Of a DNA stretch of 64,000 bases, positions 45,191 through 56,891 are shown in pieces. This stretch comes from Talinum fruticosum (Eukaryota; Streptophyta; Magnoliopsida; Caryophyllales; Talinaceae): assembly GCA_021018815.1 (NCBI GenBank), contig JAITYX010000066.1, positions 558,001-622,000 of the forward strand, read 5' to 3'. The position numbers and the translations under genes were made by a program. The notes beneath the pieces are model-generated. The model had not been told where the DNA came from and ran no database searches. It saw nothing but the letters and a program-made list of their open reading frames with translations. Numbering within the stretch: position 1 is the first letter of the stretch; the number at the start of each line of letters is the position of its first letter.

Positions 45191-46060
45191 ATAATTTTTG
45201 AAAATGGGGATAAATCTTTTATTAAGGTTTCGAATTTTAAATATGATTTAATGATGAATTAAGGAAAGTTGAATGACGGTTTTATTAACCATTTTATTTT
45301 AATAATTATTTTGAGAAGTCTCGAGGATATTATTGCTTAACCGAAAAATAAAGATTAGGGTTTCTCTTTCTACCATGAGGCTCTAGGGTCAAACTGGTGT
45401 AAAAACACCGGCTTGGACTCGACCCCGCCTATTGACCACACGGTGTAGGTAGCGACTGCACTAGTGGTGGTCGGCGCCGGCCGAGGATCGTGGCTGAAAT
45501 AGTCAACCTCGGCCTCCGGCCTCGCTAGGTTGATCCGGAACCCTTTTTTTCTACTGTTCAATTAGAATTAGCCAGGAAATACTCGCAATATAAATAAATG
45601 GAAAGGACGGAGTCGCCGATCGATTTTAAGAGAGAAAACTAACAAAAACATGAAAGTACAAATTTTCTCTCTCGATCGTAGTATGGAAAAACTAAGACCA
45701 AAAAAGCTAAAAATTGACTCCATTGGTCTTTAAACCTAGAATCAGATTCGGGGTCGATGGTACGAAATGTAGGGATAAACCCTTTCGTTCGCCCGTCCGA
45801 AGTCGGCCATTACTAATTCGAGTAGTGAATCTAAATAATGCCAAAAACACAAGCATAACACAACATGCTAATCGAGATTAAAGCAACCAAACATAATAAT
45901 ACAAACCAATAAAAGAGAAAGTAAAGAAAGAGGTCAAGGCGAAACGAAAAGCGAAAGCGAAAGAAAAGCAAAAAGGAAAAGAAAGTGAGAAATCTAAAAT
46001 ATTACATCGGTAGGGAGGAATTAAAAGCGATGTATTAATTATCCATAACACAAAGCATGA
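45191..46060 (-). mobile_element. Tat/Ogre-like LTR, inner part, partial (copy X4)
   Basis: On the minus strand this matches 8890-9900 (X2) and X1: the TCGGCGACTCC block at 45609-45618, TGGTGTTTTTACACCAG region (45400-45420), and AATAATATCCTCGAGACTTCTC (45315-45335). It has no LTR start and is truncated at about 46060 by the copia C env-like sequence. Confidence 0.58.
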
Positions 46061-47397
46061 TCCGAGGAGATCAACTCTGGTTCTTGTTCGGTGCACCTTG
46101 GCCCTTAGCTTAAGCGGCCTCTTCTTCTTCTTTTCTTCCTTCTTCCTTCTCCTCTCCTCCTTCTTCAACTTGAGCTTCTTCTTTAGCTGGTTCCTCGCCT
46201 ACCTCTTCTACCTCAGCCTGAGTTAGAGTTAGCTGGCTGGAGGACTCCTCGAAGTATCGGTAGTGTCCGAGTCCTCGGTAACTTTCGACCTATGTTCTTA
46301 AAGGAGTTGAAGCCGCTCAAGCAACCGAGCTCGATCATGAGGTCTTGGTTTTCCCCGATCCGGGATTGCGCTATTTTTTTGTTAATATCTAGGTTTTAAA
46401 GGACATGATTGAGAAAGCGGAGAGTGGTCTAAAACTCTTCGGACACGTAAGCAATTTTGTTTACCATCTCGGCAACACAGGGCGGTAGAGGGATGAGAAG
46501 GTTGAGAAGTAGAGGGACTAGTAGTGAGGAGTGGAGTAGTTGGTGCAGCTCGAGTCTAAGTAGGTGGAGGACAAGGAGGTAATAACTAAGACCTATGAAC
46601 CCGGACACCGAGGTTGGACTTTCTGGTACCCGTACTCTAAAAGCTCTTTTCTCGCCAATACAAATGGCAGCCTCAAAGACAGCGTTTGGATCTAAGTGGA
46701 AGGGAACTTTTAAGTGTTTGAAGATAATAGTCAAGAGAGCTCCAAAGGGATAAGGAGCATATTTCTTTAAGTGAGCTGGCACAAAGGCCATCTCGCTCAA
46801 TGATTGTTGGGAAGAGGTATTCATCGTAGCCCTCTAGACTCGTTAAACAAGGCTTTCGAATCTTAGAGTTCGAATTCTCTTTGCTAAAATGATGAGCGAA
46901 AAGGTTCTCATCGGAATAAAATAAAGCAGCCTTGCTTTAATTTCATCCGAGTCACTAAGAAGTTCTTTCGTGACTCGGGGACTTCCTTGCCATACTTTTT
47001 AAAGAAGTCGTTAGTGACTTCCATGAAAGGTATAGGGTTGGAATTGAGAAAAAGAGAAGTAACTTTGAAGAGTCTCGTGAAGAAGAGAGATGTTGATGTG
47101 AACAACTTTATCTTGAACTTTGGAGGTGATGATGGTCTCGGAGAAAGACATGCTTGCATAGAACTCGGCAACGAGTTCCCGATAAATGAATTCATTGAAG
47201 CACAAATCATTGTAAACCCCTATAGTTTTGATATTGTGTAACCACGAGAAAGAGGTGGTTGGAAAGAATTTATCATCCACTGTTAGGTGTTGGTCGACAA
47301 AGATCTTAGAAGGATTGGATGTACCTTCCTGGGCGTTTTTGGTGCGGGGATTCTTGGTAGCCGAACCCAATTCTTGACCAGTTCCTCATTTAGGCAT
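46061..47397 (-). pseudogene. SIRE env-like ORF of copia C
   Basis: Start codon at 47397-47395. The minus strand has the DDKFFPTTSFSWLHNIKTIGV segment, then ELVAEFYASMSFSETI and VVHINISLLHET (about 47150-47090), the ADFFKKYGKEVPESRK segment (about 47010), and the PYPFGALLTIIFKHLKVPF block (46760-46700), fitting the pattern of copies A, B and D. The C-terminal part is an acidic and lysine-rich stretch ending at about 46061, where an unrelated LTR begins. Copia C's 3' end and 3' LTR are missing. Several frameshifts and a stop soon after the start make it non-functional. Confidence 0.6.
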
Positions 47398-47935
47398 GGT
47401 GAATGACGAGAAACAGAGGTAATACGAGAAGGCAGAGAGAATATAAGCAAGCGAAGTATCGAGAATAGAGAGAGCAAGTAAGGAGTGGGCAAAGTAACGA
47501 AAAGAAGGTAAAGGGGTACTATTTATAGCGCAAAGAAATGACCTTCAACCTTCGTTCTAATCCGAATACCAAGCTGTAATCTCAAACCGGTGTGATGTTC
47601 CGCACTCCAACGGCTAGTATTCCAGCAGACTTTCTTCCAACACCTAGTTTCTTCCGATAGAAACACGTGGTAGAGAAAGAGAAGACAACCTTTTTGAAAA
47701 CATTTATGAAATTCTCCATTTATCTAGAGATGAGCTCGAAGTTTGATGTCCATTTTGGCCAAAAATTGAGTTTGACTCGTAGGATTTCCGAGTGACTAAG
47801 AAAACTCGGAAAACTAATAACCGACAGCTCAGTCCCACTCTAAGTCAACTGATCCATTCATTATTAAAACATATAACACATAATTATGCAAAGATAATTC
47901 ATGTAATAAATCACATAATCATGCATTAATCATGC
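47398..47935 (-). promoter_or_regulatory. Leader of env-like ORF, copia C, with TATA box
   Basis: CTATAAATAG on the minus strand (47519-47528), about 120 bp from the ORF start. The flanking block CTTCTTTTCGTTACTTTGCCC is shared in part with the other copies. No gene. Confidence 0.5.
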
Positions 47936-48866
47936 CAAGCTCATTCCTAATAAAGCAAAACCGATCCTCACTAAGAGGCTTAGTGAAAATATCAGCCTAA
48001 TTGAAATTTCATAGGAATGAATTCAAGTTCAATATTACCTTTCTCGGAATGGTCTATCGGAAAATGATGCCTAACCTCAATATGCTTTGTCTTTAAGAGT
48101 TGGACTAGATTCTGAGTAATACTGATTGCACTCGATTATCACAGTTGATTGGGATAGATGTGAAAGATAGCCCGATATCCTTTAAGTGCTCGCTTGATCC
48201 TCATAATATGAGCACAGACAAGCTCCAACTATAATGTACTCACCCTCGGCAGTTGATGAAGCAACCGTGTTCTCGTTTCTTTGAATGCCAGGAGATGAGG
48301 GATTAACCCGTAAATTGACATGCTCCTAATGTGTCTGTTTCTATCAACCTTGTATCCAACATAATCAACATTTGAGTATCCAAGTGAGAATCGGTTCTAA
48401 GTCTTTTAAAAACCATAGACCAAGATTCCGTGTCCCTACAACATGTCTAAAAATTCTCTTCACCATAGTAAGATGTGATTCTTTTGGATTAGCTTGAAAT
48501 CTTGCATAAAGACAGACACCGAACATGATATTTGGCTCGCCGAATGTGAGATAGAGTAGAGATCCAATCATATCTCTCGTAGAGTTTCGATCTACAACTT
48601 TACCTTCGTTTGAGTCCAGCTTCATACTCGCTACTCATAGGTGTTACTGCATGCTGCACATCTTGTAGCTTATACTTCGTAGAACTCCTTGGTATACTTG
48701 GATTAATGGATATAGATGCCATCCTTGTCTTGTTTGATTTGTAGACCAAGAAAAAAGTTGAGTACTCCTATCATACTCATTTGGAACTCCTGTCTCATAA
48801 ACTCGTAAAATTCTCGACAGAGATTTTCATTAGTAGCTCCAAAGATAATATGGTCAAAATAAATCT
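47936..48866 (-). pseudogene. Copia C RNase H and 3' half of RT
   Basis: The minus strand has RNase H patterns (47980-48330) and the RT-end motifs IVVDRNSTRDMIGSLLYLT (about 48600-48545) and FQMSMIGVLNFFLGLQIKQD (about 48790-48730). The catalytic motif reads YFDHIIFGATNE (YFDH at 48850-48861 instead of YVDD). The gene is cut at 48866 by the CACTA transposon, and the rest of RT continues at 53675. It is inactive. Confidence 0.75.
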
Positions 48867-48889
48867 CACTACTAGAAAACAGCACAATT

Positions 48890-49130
48890 AGCGACGGAAA
48901 TAGCGATGGACAATTGTGAAATAGCGACGGAAATATTCCGTCGTTAAAAGCCAGGTTGCTAAATTTTAGCGACGGAATTCGCCTAATCCGTCGTTAATTA
49001 GCGACGGACTCGCGACGAAACCGCTTCGTAGCTGATGTAAATCAACAACGTAATTAGTTTTCCATCGCCGATTTAGCGACTGAAATGGTGATTTTTCCGT
49101 TGCTAATTTCCGTCGCCGATCCGTCGCTAT
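48890..49130. repeat. Subterminal GCGACGG repeats, left end of CACTA
   Basis: GCGACGGA or its reverse complement TCCGTCGC and variants occur about ten times in both orientations within 240 bp. They are likely transposase binding sites. Confidence 0.8.
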
Positions 49131-49479
49131 CTTGGTAGAACTCCAAAATACATTTTTCTAATAATTCGTTACCCTAATACAAAAATTATGAATGGATATA
49201 CAAATCCAACATTCACATATGTCACATTTACATTTGGCATTTACATATGCTAGCCGTAAAGTACTCATCCAAGTTGGATATACAAATCTAACATACATGT
49301 TCAAAATCATGAACAATCCAAACATATTTAAAACCAATTCACAAGTTCCCAAAAACAACCATACAAAAGTTCACGAAAACAACCATACAAAAGTTCACAA
49401 GAAACCATAAACACATGTTAAAAGTTTGCAAAATGTTCACCAATACACAAAAGCTCACAATGAATCGATCCAGGGTCCT

Positions 49480-52210
49480 TCCTCATCCTCATCCTCTTCC
49501 TCTTCCTCTTCCTCTTATGGTTGTACTGGTCGATGGTGAGATCCGGATGCTTACCGAGATTTCATGAATTCAGTGAAGCGTGCTATTGGCTCGGCCAGAA
49601 TCGTCCACATTTCTTTAAGTTGCCTATTTTCCAACCCAAGCACACGAGCATGCTCAATCCATTAATGTAACTCGAAGTTAAATTATGCACTCGTTGCTCA
49701 ATCCATTGATGTAACCTAGGCACCTTCTGGTATGAATACCGAAAGAGTAGGATTGTGGTATGGAACTTCACTCCCTTCATTTCGTCGACTTCTATTGCGC
49801 ATGTAAGGCATGTTAGAGCTGAAATAGTAAGATGCAAAATGTGTTTCTTCAAATCATGCATATTTTTCAGCGATACTCCCTTCAGGCTTCAATTTATTTC
49901 CTATGGATCTCTTCAATCGGCCAAAGAACCTCTTAAATGGATACATCCACCGGTATTGTACCGAACCAACCAATTTTGCTTCCTCCGCCAAGTGAACAGG
50001 CAAGTGTTCCATCACATAGAAGAACCCAGGAGGAAATATTGTTTCCTATTTATAAAGTGTTATTTAAACATTTCGATGCATTTGCTCTAACTCCACATCC
50101 CATAAAACATATGAGCAAAGGTTCTTGAAGAATTGACTAATTTCAATGAGAGGCACTAAAACCTCGTCCTGGAGTGCACTAAATGCTATTGGAGGAAGAC
50201 TCTCCATGAAAACATGACAATCATGACTTTTCATGCTATGGAACTTAGTAGAGTTTGGGTCTACAAGGTATGAAATGTTAGAACAAGTAATTATCTGGAT
50301 TTTCAACTCTCTTACCCATTCACATATTGCCCTCTTCTGCTCCAACGTCAACACATATTTTGCCTTCGATTTCAGAATTTTACCATTTACTCTAGGCTTT
50401 AAATTCAAATCCACACGACCACACAACTCATCCAAATCCATTCTTGCCTTGATATCATCCTTTGTTTTCCCAGGAATATACATAATAGTGTTAATTATAT
50501 TCTCAAAAAGTTCTTTTCAATGTGCATAACATCTAGGTTGTGGCGAAGTAATTGATCTTTCCAATATGGAAGCTCCTAAAATATGCTTTGTTTTGTCCAA
50601 TTATGATCCTTTTTGAACCGCAAAATGTTAATTTCTTGCTCTTCTTTACTTTGGGCAAGTTCTCAATCCATTATTTTATTTCTTCCCCGTATATCGACGA
50701 GGAGGACCCGAATGTACGGTTTTTCCTTTTGTAAATGATGTGCTATTCCTTCGGAATGCGTGACTTCGTGGCAAAAACCGCCGATGGAAATTAAACCATG
50801 AAAATTTTCGCCCATTTCTATGTTTTAATGCTTTTTTTATTCATACATACCGGGCATGACATGGCACCATGAGTACTCCATCCAGACCACATACCATAGG
50901 CCGGGAAATCAGTAATGGTACATATTAACGCAGCCTTCATTAGAAAGTTCTCACCTTTTGAAATATCATATGTTTCCACACCATCTTCCCATAGTGTTTT
51001 CAACTCGTCAATAAGAGGCTACAAATACACATCAATTTTATTTTTCGGATTTGTAGGCCCTGGTATGATGCATGTCAAGAACGTATAAGGCATCGTCATG
51101 CATAACTATAGGGCGTAACAATGACTGGCCAGATTAAATAAGACCTTGAAGGTTGGCTGAATGAATTAAACCCATTCGCGCACAAACCAAGTCTAATATG
51201 TCTAGGTTCAGTAGCAAATTCGGGGTAAACTCTATCAAAATGTTTCCATACTTCACCATCCGAAGGATGACATAGGACACCATCCTCTCTTACATTCTCA
51301 TAATGCCATCTCATGTGCTCTGCTGTGGTTTTTAAAGCAAACAAGCGCTGCAGTCTTGGTATTAATGGCAAGTAATGCATCCTTGCAAACGAAGTTCTTT
51401 GACTTTTTGCTTGTCTTTCCCTTTGACGCTTCCATCTCGCATGACCACAAAACTTGCATGAATCAAGATTAAAGTCCTCTTTGTAGAACAACATGCAACC
51501 TTTTCGACAACAAGTCAATTTTTGAACATCCATCCTAAGATTTTTAATGACCTTCTTTGCATGGTGAATGTCACGAGGAACTCGGTTATTAGGCGAACAA
51601 ATCTCGTTCATAAGTTGAATAATTTCATTAAAGTAATTTTGAGGCATATTGTAGTCGGACTTGATGCTCAACATTCTAACGGTGGCATACAACTCAGTGT
51701 GAGTTTCATTTCCTATCCACAAAGGTTGTTGGGCAGCCTCAACCATATTAAAGAAAGTCTGGGCATGGGTATTTGGAGGCTCACTTGTAGAGCCTTGATT
51801 TGAGATCATGGCATCTCGTGACCATGTCATTCATACGGTCGATATTTGATACTACATCGTCGTAGTTCATATGATTGGAGCCACTTTCGTCGTTGAATAT
51901 GTTAGAAGTCATACCACCATCCTCAAGTAAATGAGGATCTATTTCTCCATGACTAGTCCAATACCAATAGTTTGGAAGAAAACCATATTGATAAAGGTGT
52001 AACTTAACTTCATCGAGATCCTTATACTTCCGATTTTTGCATTTGCGACATGGACACCTATATTGTTGATTATGTACAAATTCTGATTGACTTCTAGCAT
52101 GTGCATCAAACTCCTCAACCTCGTCTAAAAACTCTTGTCTATACCCAACTCGTACTAGGTAATAACGTATGATACATCCATCTACGATGCGTAGGCCAGT
52201 CCATATATAT
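49480..52210 (-). pseudogene. CACTA transposase (TnpD/tnp2 family), near-complete but broken
   Basis: The transposase that excises and inserts CACTA elements. From the ATG at about 52207 (MDWPTHRRWMYHTLL) there is a shift at about 52150, then the transposase-associated domain: YRQEFLDEVEEFDAHARSQS, the cysteine set CPCRKCKNRKY, and LYQYGFLPNYWYWTSHGE (52100-51960). The 244-residue frame (51830-51096) begins the tnp2 domain, with CRKGCMLFYKE, FCGHARWKR, and RLGLCANGFNSFS. Later segments: ITDFPAYGMWSGWSTHG (50930-50880), a DUF4218-like stretch FHSMKSHDCHVFMESLPPIA (50250-50180), EQAxxxMEHLPVHLAEE-like HLA (about 50000), GRLKRSIGNKLKPEGSIAE (49930-49860) and a Glu/Asp-rich tail. Several stops and shifts break it, and the stretch 50520-50930 is poorly preserved. 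Confidence 0.82.
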
Positions 52211-53339
52211 TCTGATTGACATTTAACAATTTATTAAATTATTAGTTATAGTAATCAATACATAAAGATGTTATGATTACATTTCTTCTATAATGAACAT
52301 AATATATATAACTATTATGGATATATACTTTTCTTATACATAAATTTCTTTAATTTCTATATTTTACTCGTAAGTATTTATGTCATAATTAAACTAATCA
52401 TACCTAATTAGCATAAATATACTCACACAAATATAATTGATTACATTATTTCTACCTAATTAGTATAAAATAACGCACACACAATTAGAATGTATACAAT
52501 TATTTTAAAATTTACAACAAACATTTCATTCCTAATTTGACACAACTAATCACTATTTATTAACAATTTGTCAAATGTTAAATAAATTGATAAATAAACC
52601 ACAAACAATTGCACATATATAAATCACAAATAACATTTACATCAACTTCAACAATAATTTCCAACAAATGTAACCCCATATACTTTAAACTACACAAATT
52701 TTATACATAAATAACATTTACTTCAACTTTAACATTAATTTCCAACAAATCTAACCCCACACACTTTAACCAATACATCATCTATACATAAATAACATTT
52801 ACTTCACTTTTAACAATAATTTTGCAACGAATCTAACCTCACATACTTTAAACAACACAACATTTATACATAAATAACAAAATTGCACATTTTTCTTTTC
52901 AAATTGATTCACAAACAACATTAATTTGCAATAAATTATATAAATTCATCAATTTGAAGTAAAATTATTAAAAACCCTAAATCAAATAAAAATCAACAAA
53001 ACAATACCTTATACTAGGCGGCGGCACGGCAACTGCCTCAGGACAGTCTGCCGGTGGCAGGAAGTCGGTGGCGACGGCGGCGTCCTTTCAGCGGCATCAG
53101 CGGCGGCACAAGGGACGGGAGCAACCAAGGAAAACTCACTCGTCTTTGGGCTTCGAGTTCCTCACGCGGCGCATAAAAGGCGGTGGACGGAAGGAGGGGC
53201 GGCCGGAGACAGCGGAGGGGGCGATCCGGCGGCTGCGGCGGGCAAACGTCGAGGGGCCGGGCACTCTCGCCGCAATTCGCTCGGACTTCTCTCTCTCTTC
53301 GCTCAGTTAATTCCGTCGGCCGAAAGGCCGATCCGGATT
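52211..53339 (-). other. CACTA 5' region: AT-rich part and GC-rich leader
   Basis: Bases 52211-53000 are AT-rich with AATAACATTTACTTCAACTT-type repeats (about 52620-52880) and no gene. Bases 53030-53300 are GC-rich with CGGCGGC runs. Open frames there are compositional. This side probably holds the transposase promoter. A separate TnpA-like gene is not visible. Confidence 0.45.
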
Positions 53340-53650
53340 TATTCAGACATAGTGACGGAACAATCCATCGTTGTTCCGTCGTTAATAAAAAATTTTAATT
53401 AGCGACTGAACAGATGCAGATTTATCCGTCGCTAATGCCTAAAATAATTAAATTTATTTTTTTTCCTCGATCTAAAAATTTGGGAAACATCGGCGACGGA
53501 TATTTCGTCGTTGATTCCAAGTTAGCGACGGATCCTTATTTCGTCGCTAAATCCGTCGTTGTCCGACACATTTGCCACTTTTTGTCAATTTCCGTCGTTG
53601 ATTCCGTCGCTATGTGGCGATGGAACCGTATCCGTCGCTAACTTCGTCAC
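53340..53650. repeat. Subterminal GCGACGG repeats, right end of CACTA
   Basis: Many TCCGTCGCTAA and TAGCGACGGA variants in both orientations, matching those near the other end. Confidence 0.8.
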
Positions 53651-53674
53651 TATTTAACAGCTTTTGTAGTAGTG

Positions 53675-54170
53675 TCCGAGCAATAAGGAAATCCCTCCCC
53701 TTTGTTTTTACGAAAAGAGTTTTGTAAATCGACCTCCTTTGAAATCATTTTCAACCAAAAACCGCTCGATCTTTCATACCAAGCTCCGGGAGCCTATTTA
53801 AGACCATATAAAGCCTTTTATAATTTGAAAACATGATTTGGAAATTCTAAGTTTTCAAATTCAGGGGTTGCTCAACATAAACTTCTTCTTAAATGAAACC
53901 ATTCGGAAAAGCACTTTTGACATCGATTTGATAAAGTTTGATATTCATGCTAGATGTAAATGTTAACAGGATTCTAATTGCCTTAATCCTAGCAACAGGT
54001 GCAAAGGTTTCCCCATAATTAATTCCATCCTCTTGATTGTAACCCTAAGCAACAAGTCTAGCCTTATTTCGACTACGAACCCTTCCTCATCCAATTTGTT
54101 CTTGAAGACCCATTCCTATGACTGGGTGGTCAAAAGGTAGTTTGGTTAAAGTCCAAACTTGGTTTCTCTC
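53675..54170 (-). pseudogene. Copia C RT, 5' half
   Basis: Continues the RT of copia C after the CACTA element. The plus-strand sequence is homologous to 38075-38575 in copy B (TTTCATACCAAGCTCCGGGAGC, CATGATTTGGAAATTCTAAG). Motifs recognisable on the minus strand include YERSSGFWLKMISKEVDLQN-like remnants and the ALYGLK-type region. Several frameshifts. It ends at 54170, in the linker to integrase. Confidence 0.68.
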
Positions 54171-54590
54171 AAATTAATTAAGCTCTTCTTGCATGGCCTC
54201 TACCCATTCAGGTTCATTTAGGGCCTCTAGTGTATTTAGGTTCTGTTAATTATATGAATGTAGAAAATGCACACAGATTATGCAAAGAAGATTGCGTTCT
54301 TACTCCATTGTTGATGTGAGAAAGTATGTTTTCCGGTTGGTGACTGGATGCACATTTGAAAGCTTTACTTGTCCTCTAATTTACCAAGTTTGTTGCTTGA
54401 ACAGGCTAATCCTCGGTTGGTTAATCTTGCTGAGTCTATACATTGACTTGTTCTTCAACGATTCTGTGTTGGCTCTTGAACTTGTTCGATCCGAATCATA
54501 ACATTCTAAGTTGCCTCGGTAATTCTATTTTAACTCTTTCGAGCTCAGCTTCAAAAATGTCATCTTCATCTTGATTCAGCTTGAGATTTG
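54171..54590 (-). other. Linker between copia C integrase and RT
   Basis: Homologous to 38576-38800 and 60901-61250 in the other copies. It holds acidic, low-conservation polyprotein linker sequence in broken frames. No separate gene. Confidence 0.45.
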
Positions 54591-55560
54591 AGAATGTGGA
54601 CTAACTTATCCAACCAAGATCAATCTCATCAAAGACAATTTGGATACTTTCTTCCACTTTGTTAGTTCTCCTGTTAAAAACACGATAAGCTTTGCTATGA
54701 GATGAGTAACCCAAAAATATACCTTCATCTAGCCTAGCATCAAACTTAGTTAGATGCTCCGGACCATTGTTGTTAATAAAGCACTTACACCTAAATGGTC
54801 CGAAGTAGGAGATGTTAGGTTTCTTTCCCTTGTATAGCTTGTAGGAGTCTTCTTAAAGATGGGTCCGATGACGCATCTATTGAGTGTGTAATTTACTCGT
54901 GTTGACTACCTCAACCCAGAAATAGTAAGGTAGATCACTTGCAATCATCATAGCCCTTCCTATTTCTTCAAGAGTCCTTTTCTTTCTCTGCACTACTCCA
55001 TTTTGTTGAGGAGTTCTTGGAACATAGAAGTTGTGAGAGATTTCATTCTTCTCACGTAAGTCTGCAAATTTTGAGTAGTTGAACTCCCTTTATGGTCGGT
55101 TTAAATCCTCCCGATCTAAGTCGGAGACTCCACTTGAATTTTCCTGCAGATCTTAGTGAACTCTTTGAAGGCTTCATTCTTGTTCTTAAGAAAACATACC
55201 TAGGTAAATCGTGAGAAATCATCAACAATGACAAGTACATATGATTTACCTCTAAGGCTTTTTACAGTAATTTCACCACACAAATCCATATGAACCAATT
55301 CAAACATTTTAGATGTAGACACAATTTTGAGCGGTTTGAAAGATAATTTGACTTCCTTTCCTTTTGTACATGCTTCACGATTTTTCTTTCTTAAATGCAC
55401 TCGTTAGGTAATCCCCTAACCAATCCATAAGATACAAGTTTCTTGATAATCTGCATGCTAATATGACCTAGTCTATGATGCCAAGTCCAAGAATCATCAT
55501 TTATAGAAGCTTTCAAACACGATAAATTCTTATGTGAATCAGAAAGAGGAATAAAATAAG
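54591..55560 (-). pseudogene. Copia C integrase, broken
   Basis: The minus strand carries EACTKGK (zinc-binding region, C at about 55372), the core segment FELVHMDLCGEI, then SYVLVIVDDFSRFT (catalytic aspartate at about 55220), and the C-terminal HLTKFDARLDEGIFLGYSS-like part with RVFNRRTNKVEESIQIVF (about 54660-54610). The part around 55050-55180 is in another frame. It is the best preserved integrase core in the window, although frameshifts occur. Confidence 0.75.
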
Positions 55561-55805
55561 TGTTACCTAACCTCGGACTCGAGAGCTTAGTCTCTTTGGT
55601 GATTGCATCGAAATATAGCAGCTGGTCCGAGTGAACGTTACCTCTTGACCTTTGTCACACAACTGAGAGATGTTGAGGAGATTATATTTCGCCTTTTGAG
55701 GAGGTAGATTAGACTGATTGAGTTATTTCCTTCACCAATTTTGCGAATCCCTAATATCTCTATTCCGAGTGACTTAGACTCAATCTCATTTTCTTGAGCA
55801 TTGGT
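55561..55805 (-). pseudogene. Copia C protease/pre-integrase remnant, deleted
   Basis: The pre-integrase region (LRSNYFISxxxTTKETKL, ISQLCDKGQEV, GEGNNSISL) runs to about 55745. It then jumps to sequence matching the gag coiled-coil region (LSEIESKSLGI-like at 55755-55805), so the protease active-site region is deleted. At 55806 the LTR of copia D begins. Confidence 0.6.
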
Positions 55806-56891
55806 TGAAGGTTCGCTCTTGGAGAGTCTTAATCACCCTAGAGGGGGTGAATAAGGTGATGAGGAAATTTTAACAAACTTGGAAGATTAAAGTTTAAAAG
55901 GAATAATCAAGACAATCTAAGTCTAGATTGGACTCGAAAAGAGTGAACCTAGATATACATGGAAACCCTCCCGAGGCAAAAACCATGGCCAGCGATAATC
56001 CAAGCACAAAGTCAAATCCACTATTTTGAATCCACAAAATACGATGAGATCGACTCAACTATCTCGATCTAACACTTCCTAACCGAGGTCACCTTTACAG
56101 CTAGGGACAACCGAGTTGAGTTAACCCTTACAACTCAGTCAAGGGACCTTACTTAGAGAGTAAGAAAGAGTATGTAACTAATTACGAGACTTTACGACTC
56201 GTAAAGTATGAATTACAAGTTGGGAGTTGTAAATAGAAGATTTAATATGAATACAATGACTTTTGCTTAAGCAATGTGTTCAAGCAAATAATTTCAGTAA
56301 TCTTTAAGTCTTGAGAAGTGGCTTCTATTTATAGATGACCAAGCAGATTAGCCGTTGTGACTATCTTCCGAACGTAAGTCCTTTGTGACTATTCTAACGG
56401 TTCTTTTGAGTCGCTCAAAAAGATCCATTGAGATGTGAACGTTGTGCAATGTCTCTTGACTCCAAAAGCTGTTCCAATCAGTTGGTGGTGTCTAAAAAGT
56501 AAGGTGGAAACCACCGTTGTATTTGGCGTTGAAGAATTCTAGTTTTGGAAACAGACAACCCCGACACAACGTCTAAGCCTTGTTCGAAGTAGAAAAGCCT
56601 TGTCTCCCGGTTATTGACAGCTTGAAGCCGCTTACTTTTGTAATTCAAAAATAGGATAACCTCGTTTGGATAACCTACAAAAGTAAATAATTTTGGTTCT
56701 TAAAGTATAAAATACTTTGGTCTAAGATTAGGCACGAGATAATAATTTAATTAAGATAATTAAGTGTAAAATTATCTTAGGCTTGGAGAAGTGGAATTTT
56801 CTTAGTCTAATATTCATTACACTCAGAATCCATAAGAGTGAGTCTTAGGAAAATCGAGTTATAGAGAAAAACATCGGAGTATGAGTCTTCA
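55806..56891 (-). repeat. Copia D 3' LTR (L7), internally deleted
   Basis: 1086 bp. On the minus strand it starts TGAAGACTCATAC at 56891 and ends GAACCTTCA at 55806. It lacks about 400 bp found in the others (around 56860-56880). It follows the polypurine tract AAAAGGGGAGAT (56892-56904). Left flank TTGGT. It has the TATA box CTATAAATAG (56324-56333). Confidence 0.8.

Larger units (their letters stand above)
48867..53674 (-). mobile_element. CACTA (En/Spm) DNA transposon
   Basis: The 4808-bp element starts CACTACTAGAAAAC and ends ...GTAGTAGTG. The ends are inverted (CACTACTAG/CAAAA). Target duplication of 3 bp: TCT (48864-48866) and TCC (53675-53677). The uninterrupted target in copia B (about 38070) has TCC. 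Subterminal copies of TTAGCGACGGA and its variants occur in both ends (48890-49130 and 53340-53650), as typical for transposase binding in CACTA elements. A single transposase gene on the minus strand occupies most of the middle. The 53040-53300 end is GC-rich and is probably the promoter/leader side. Confidence 0.9.

Noticed and set aside
49192..49410. Plus-strand open frame in CACTA
   Set aside because: Antisense to non-coding subterminal sequence, no pattern.
53068..53398. Possible second CACTA gene (TnpA) in the GC-rich end
   Set aside because: No conserved pattern; frames follow GC content.
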